Assembly (NCBI GenBank): GCA_013813605.1
Contig: JACCRL010000378.1
Span: forward strand, 1 to 5,696
DNA: 5,696 nucleotides
Direction: 5' to 3'
Source: Gemmatimonadaceae bacterium
GTDB taxonomy: Bacteria > Gemmatimonadota > Gemmatimonadetes > Gemmatimonadales > Gemmatimonadaceae
How positions within the stretch are numbered: position 1 is the stretch's first letter; every line of letters starts with the position of its first letter. This document shows positions 3,956-5,696 of the stretch, one piece after another. A program made the position numbers and the translations under genes. The notes under the pieces were generated by a model that did no database searches, was not told the DNA's origin, and saw only the letters and a list, made by a program, of their open reading frames with translations.

Positions 3956-5696
3956 GTGACTCACCTGTCCGCATTCCGTTTCCTCGCCGCCGCCATTCTC
4001 GTTGGGGTATCGCCAGCCCATGCCCAGGCACCGTCCGCGCCCGGGATAGCCTGGTCTCCCTACGACTCGTCGGCGCTTGCCGCGCTCAAGTGGCGGGAGA
4101 TCGGACCCTTCCGCGGCGGGCGCTCGGTCGCGGTAGCGGGGTCGGTAAAGCGGCAATACGAGTACTACTTCGGCACGACCGGCGGCGGCGTCTTCAAGAC
4201 CACCGACGGCGGCGTCACGTGGGCGCCAGTGACCGACAAGTATTTCGGCGGGACGATCGGCGCGATCGGAATCAGCGAGTCCAATCCCGACATCGTTTAC
4301 GTCGGCGGTGGCGAGCACCCCATCCGCGGCAACGTCTCGCATGGTGACGGAGTGTGGAAGACCGTCGACGGCGCAAAGACGTGGAGCTACGTCGGTCTGG
4401 GCGACACTCGTCAGATATCCCGCGTGCGCGTGCATCCGGGCAATCCGGACATCGTTTACGTCGCCGGCCAGGGTCACGTTTTCGGGCCGAACTCCGAGCG
4501 CGGCGTATTCAAGACGACCGATGGCGGCAAGAGCTGGAAGCGCATCCTGTACCGCAACGACTCGACCGGCGCCAGCGATCTCATTCTCGACCCATCCAAT
4601 CCGGAAACGCTCTACGCCGCGTTCTGGCAGGCGTGGCGGAAACCCTGGCAGCTGATCTCGGGCGGCGCCGGCAGCGGACTCTTCAAGTCCACCGACGGCG
4701 GCGCCAACTGGTCGGAGCTCACCCGCAATCCCGGCCTGCCCAGGGGAGTCATCGGCAAGGTCGGCATCACGGTGTCGCCGGCCAACCCGAATCGGGTCTG
4801 GGCGATCATCGAAGCTGATTCCGGCGGCGTGTTCAGGTCCAGCGACGGCGGCGCGACCTGGACGAAGACGAACTCTGACCGGAAGCTGCGCCAGCGCGCG
4901 TGGTACTACACGAAAATCTACGCCGACCCGAAGGACACGAGCACCGTCTACGCGCTCAACACCGGCTTCTACAAGTCGACCGACAACGGGAAGACGTTTC
5001 GCTCAATTCGCGTGCCGCACGGCGACAACCACGACCTGTGGATCGCATCCAACGATGCGCAGCGGATGATCAACGCCAACGACGGCGGCGGCAACGTCTC
5101 GTTCAACGGCGGCAAGGCGTGGACCGAGCAGGACCAGGCGACGGCGCAGTTCTACCACGTCTCGACGACGAATCACTTTCCATATCAGGTCTGCGGCGCG
5201 CAGCAGGACAACTCGACCTTGTGCGGTCCGAGCCGCGCCGACGGCGGCATCGGCATTTCCGACTGGCGCGACGCAGGCGGCGGCGAGAGCGGATATATCG
5301 CGGCGAGACCGGACAATCCCGACATCGTCTACGCGGGTTCCTACGGCGGGCACCTGACGCGGAAGGACATGCGCACCGGCTTCGAGCGCAACATCAACCC
5401 GTGGCCGGACAACCCGATGGGCCACGATGCCGCTGACGCGCGCTATCGGTTCCAGTGGACTTTCCCGATCGTGATATCCCCGCACAATCCGAAGCGGCTC
5501 TACATCGGCAGCAGCGTCGTCTTTCAGTCGGACGACGAGGGTCAGACATTCCGCGCAATCAGTCCCGACCTCACGCGCCACGACCCGCGCACGCTCGGTG
5601 CATCGGGCGGGCCGATTACCAAAGACCAGACGTCGGTGGAGTACTACGCGACGGTGTTCACGATCGCCGAATCTCCCCGCGTGCCTGGCGTTATCT
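3956..5696 (+). CDS. Secreted Asp-box (BNR/VPS10 sortilin-like) beta-propeller protein, 3' end cut by the window
   Basis: The frame is open from GTG 3956 to the right edge: 580 residues and no stop. The N terminus is a signal peptide (FRFLAAAILVGVSPAHA, probable cut after Ala23 in AHA-QA), so the protein is exported. The mature part opens with WREIGPFRGGRS (46-57) and carries repeated Asp boxes (S/T-x-D-G-G-x-T/S-W or close): around Asp84, 138, 189, 247, 297 and 343, a degenerate one at 382-389, and one at 524-532. Between them alternates a strand motif NP-x3-Y/W (from 110, 163, 215, 277, 454 and 511). This is the pattern of a multi-blade, possibly double, beta-propeller as in sortilin/VPS10 and GH74-type folds. 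Such proteins are often labelled glycosyl hydrolase, but Asp boxes are structural and no catalytic residues can be assigned. Cys413 and Cys423 may form a disulfide. From memory, full-length relatives run to about 1000 residues, so much of the C terminus is probably missing. Substrate is unknown. Confidence 0.9.
   Translation, partial: MTHLSAFRFLAAAILVGVSPAHAQAPSAPGIAWSPYDSSALAALKWREIGPFRGGRSVAVAGSVKRQYEYYFGTTGGGVFKTTDGGVTWAPVTDKYFGGTIGAIGISESNPDIVYVGGGEHPIRGNVSHGDGVWKTVDGAKTWSYVGLGDTRQISRVRVHPGNPDIVYVAGQGHVFGPNSERGVFKTTDGGKSWKRILYRNDSTGASDLILDPSNPETLYAAFWQAWRKPWQLISGGAGSGLFKSTDGGANWSELTRNPGLPRGVIGKVGITVSPANPNRVWAIIEADSGGVFRSSDGGATWTKTNSDRKLRQRAWYYTKIYADPKDTSTVYALNTGFYKSTDNGKTFRSIRVPHGDNHDLWIASNDAQRMINANDGGGNVSFNGGKAWTEQDQATAQFYHVSTTNHFPYQVCGAQQDNSTLCGPSRADGGIGISDWRDAGGGESGYIAARPDNPDIVYAGSYGGHLTRKDMRTGFERNINPWPDNPMGHDAADARYRFQWTFPIVISPHNPKRLYIGSSVVFQSDDEGQTFRAISPDLTRHDPRTLGASGGPITKDQTSVEYYATVFTIAESPRVPGVI
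4193..5555 (+). repeat. Asp-box coding repeats within the secreted propeller gene
   Basis: The Asp-box motifs are also visible as DNA repeats: TTCAAG-AC/TC-C-ACCGA-C/T-GGCGGC begins at 4193, 4508 and 4682, with a more diverged copy at 4832 (TTCAGGTCCAGCGACGGCGG). Weaker copies are at 4970 and 5522. Spacing is about 150-315 bases, set by the propeller blades. They are coding repeats, not mobile or regulatory elements. Confidence 0.65.

Noticed and set aside
3899..4477. 192-codon open frame on the minus strand inside the Asp-box gene
   Set aside because: It is antisense to a strongly supported secreted protein, has low-complexity Arg/Asp/Val-rich composition and no recognisable motif. Long antisense frames are expected in GC-rich coding DNA.
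4193..5555. Repeated TTCAAG...GACGGCGG DNA as a tandem or mobile repeat
   Set aside because: The copies coincide in frame with Asp-box motifs of a propeller protein and differ at synonymous positions, so protein structure explains them.
5003..5581. Second 192-codon open frame on the minus strand inside the Asp-box gene
   Set aside because: Same reasoning: the plus-strand frame has clear Asp boxes and family-like sequence here, while the antisense product has biased composition and no domain.
3956..5696. Sialidase (neuraminidase) identity based on Asp boxes
   Set aside because: Asp boxes occur in many unrelated propellers; the sialidase FRIP motif and arginine triad are not recognisable here.

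Overview
This GC-rich window has the codon bias and tight gene packing of a free-living high-GC bacterium. It carries no RNA gene, CRISPR array, insertion sequence or phage sign. A DNA polymerase III delta-prime gene overlapping moaC, a divergent PfpI-type gene, a cation diffusion facilitator, a small protein starting MSRAFVKED, and a long secreted Asp-box (BNR/sortilin-like) protein together suggest a Gemmatimonadota-type or related soil or sediment organism. That placement is inference from gene content; no marker gene in the window proves it.

Layout from left to right: (1) 1-584, minus: a DJ-1/PfpI superfamily protein that runs off the left edge. (2) 585-688: a divergent intergenic region. 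(3) 689-2232, plus: a two-gene unit of holB (clamp-loader delta-prime) and moaC (molybdenum cofactor synthesis), joined by an ATGA start/stop overlap. (4) 2229-3496, minus: a two-gene unit of an unrecognised 114-aa protein followed 8 bases later by a YiiP/FieF-like cation diffusion facilitator. The stops of moaC and the transporter share one CTAG palindrome. (5) 3497-3594: a second divergent intergenic region. (6) 3595-3867, plus: a 90-aa conserved-looking protein of unknown function. (7) 3868-3955: an intergenic region with a spaced direct repeat, CGCGAT-N3-CTAGC, present twice 23 bases apart. (8) 3956 to the right edge, plus: a secreted Asp-box propeller protein, at least 580 aa, cut by the window end.

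The genes do not form one pathway. They cover housekeeping (replication, Moco synthesis), metal homeostasis (CDF), a probable stress protein (PfpI family) and an exported protein. I found no convincing new multi-gene system. The items most worth a second look are the direct-repeat element before the secreted protein, the unknown small gene paired with the transporter, the conserved-looking 90-aa protein, and the shared-stop convergent junction. Both edge genes (1-584 and 3956-5696) are incomplete.
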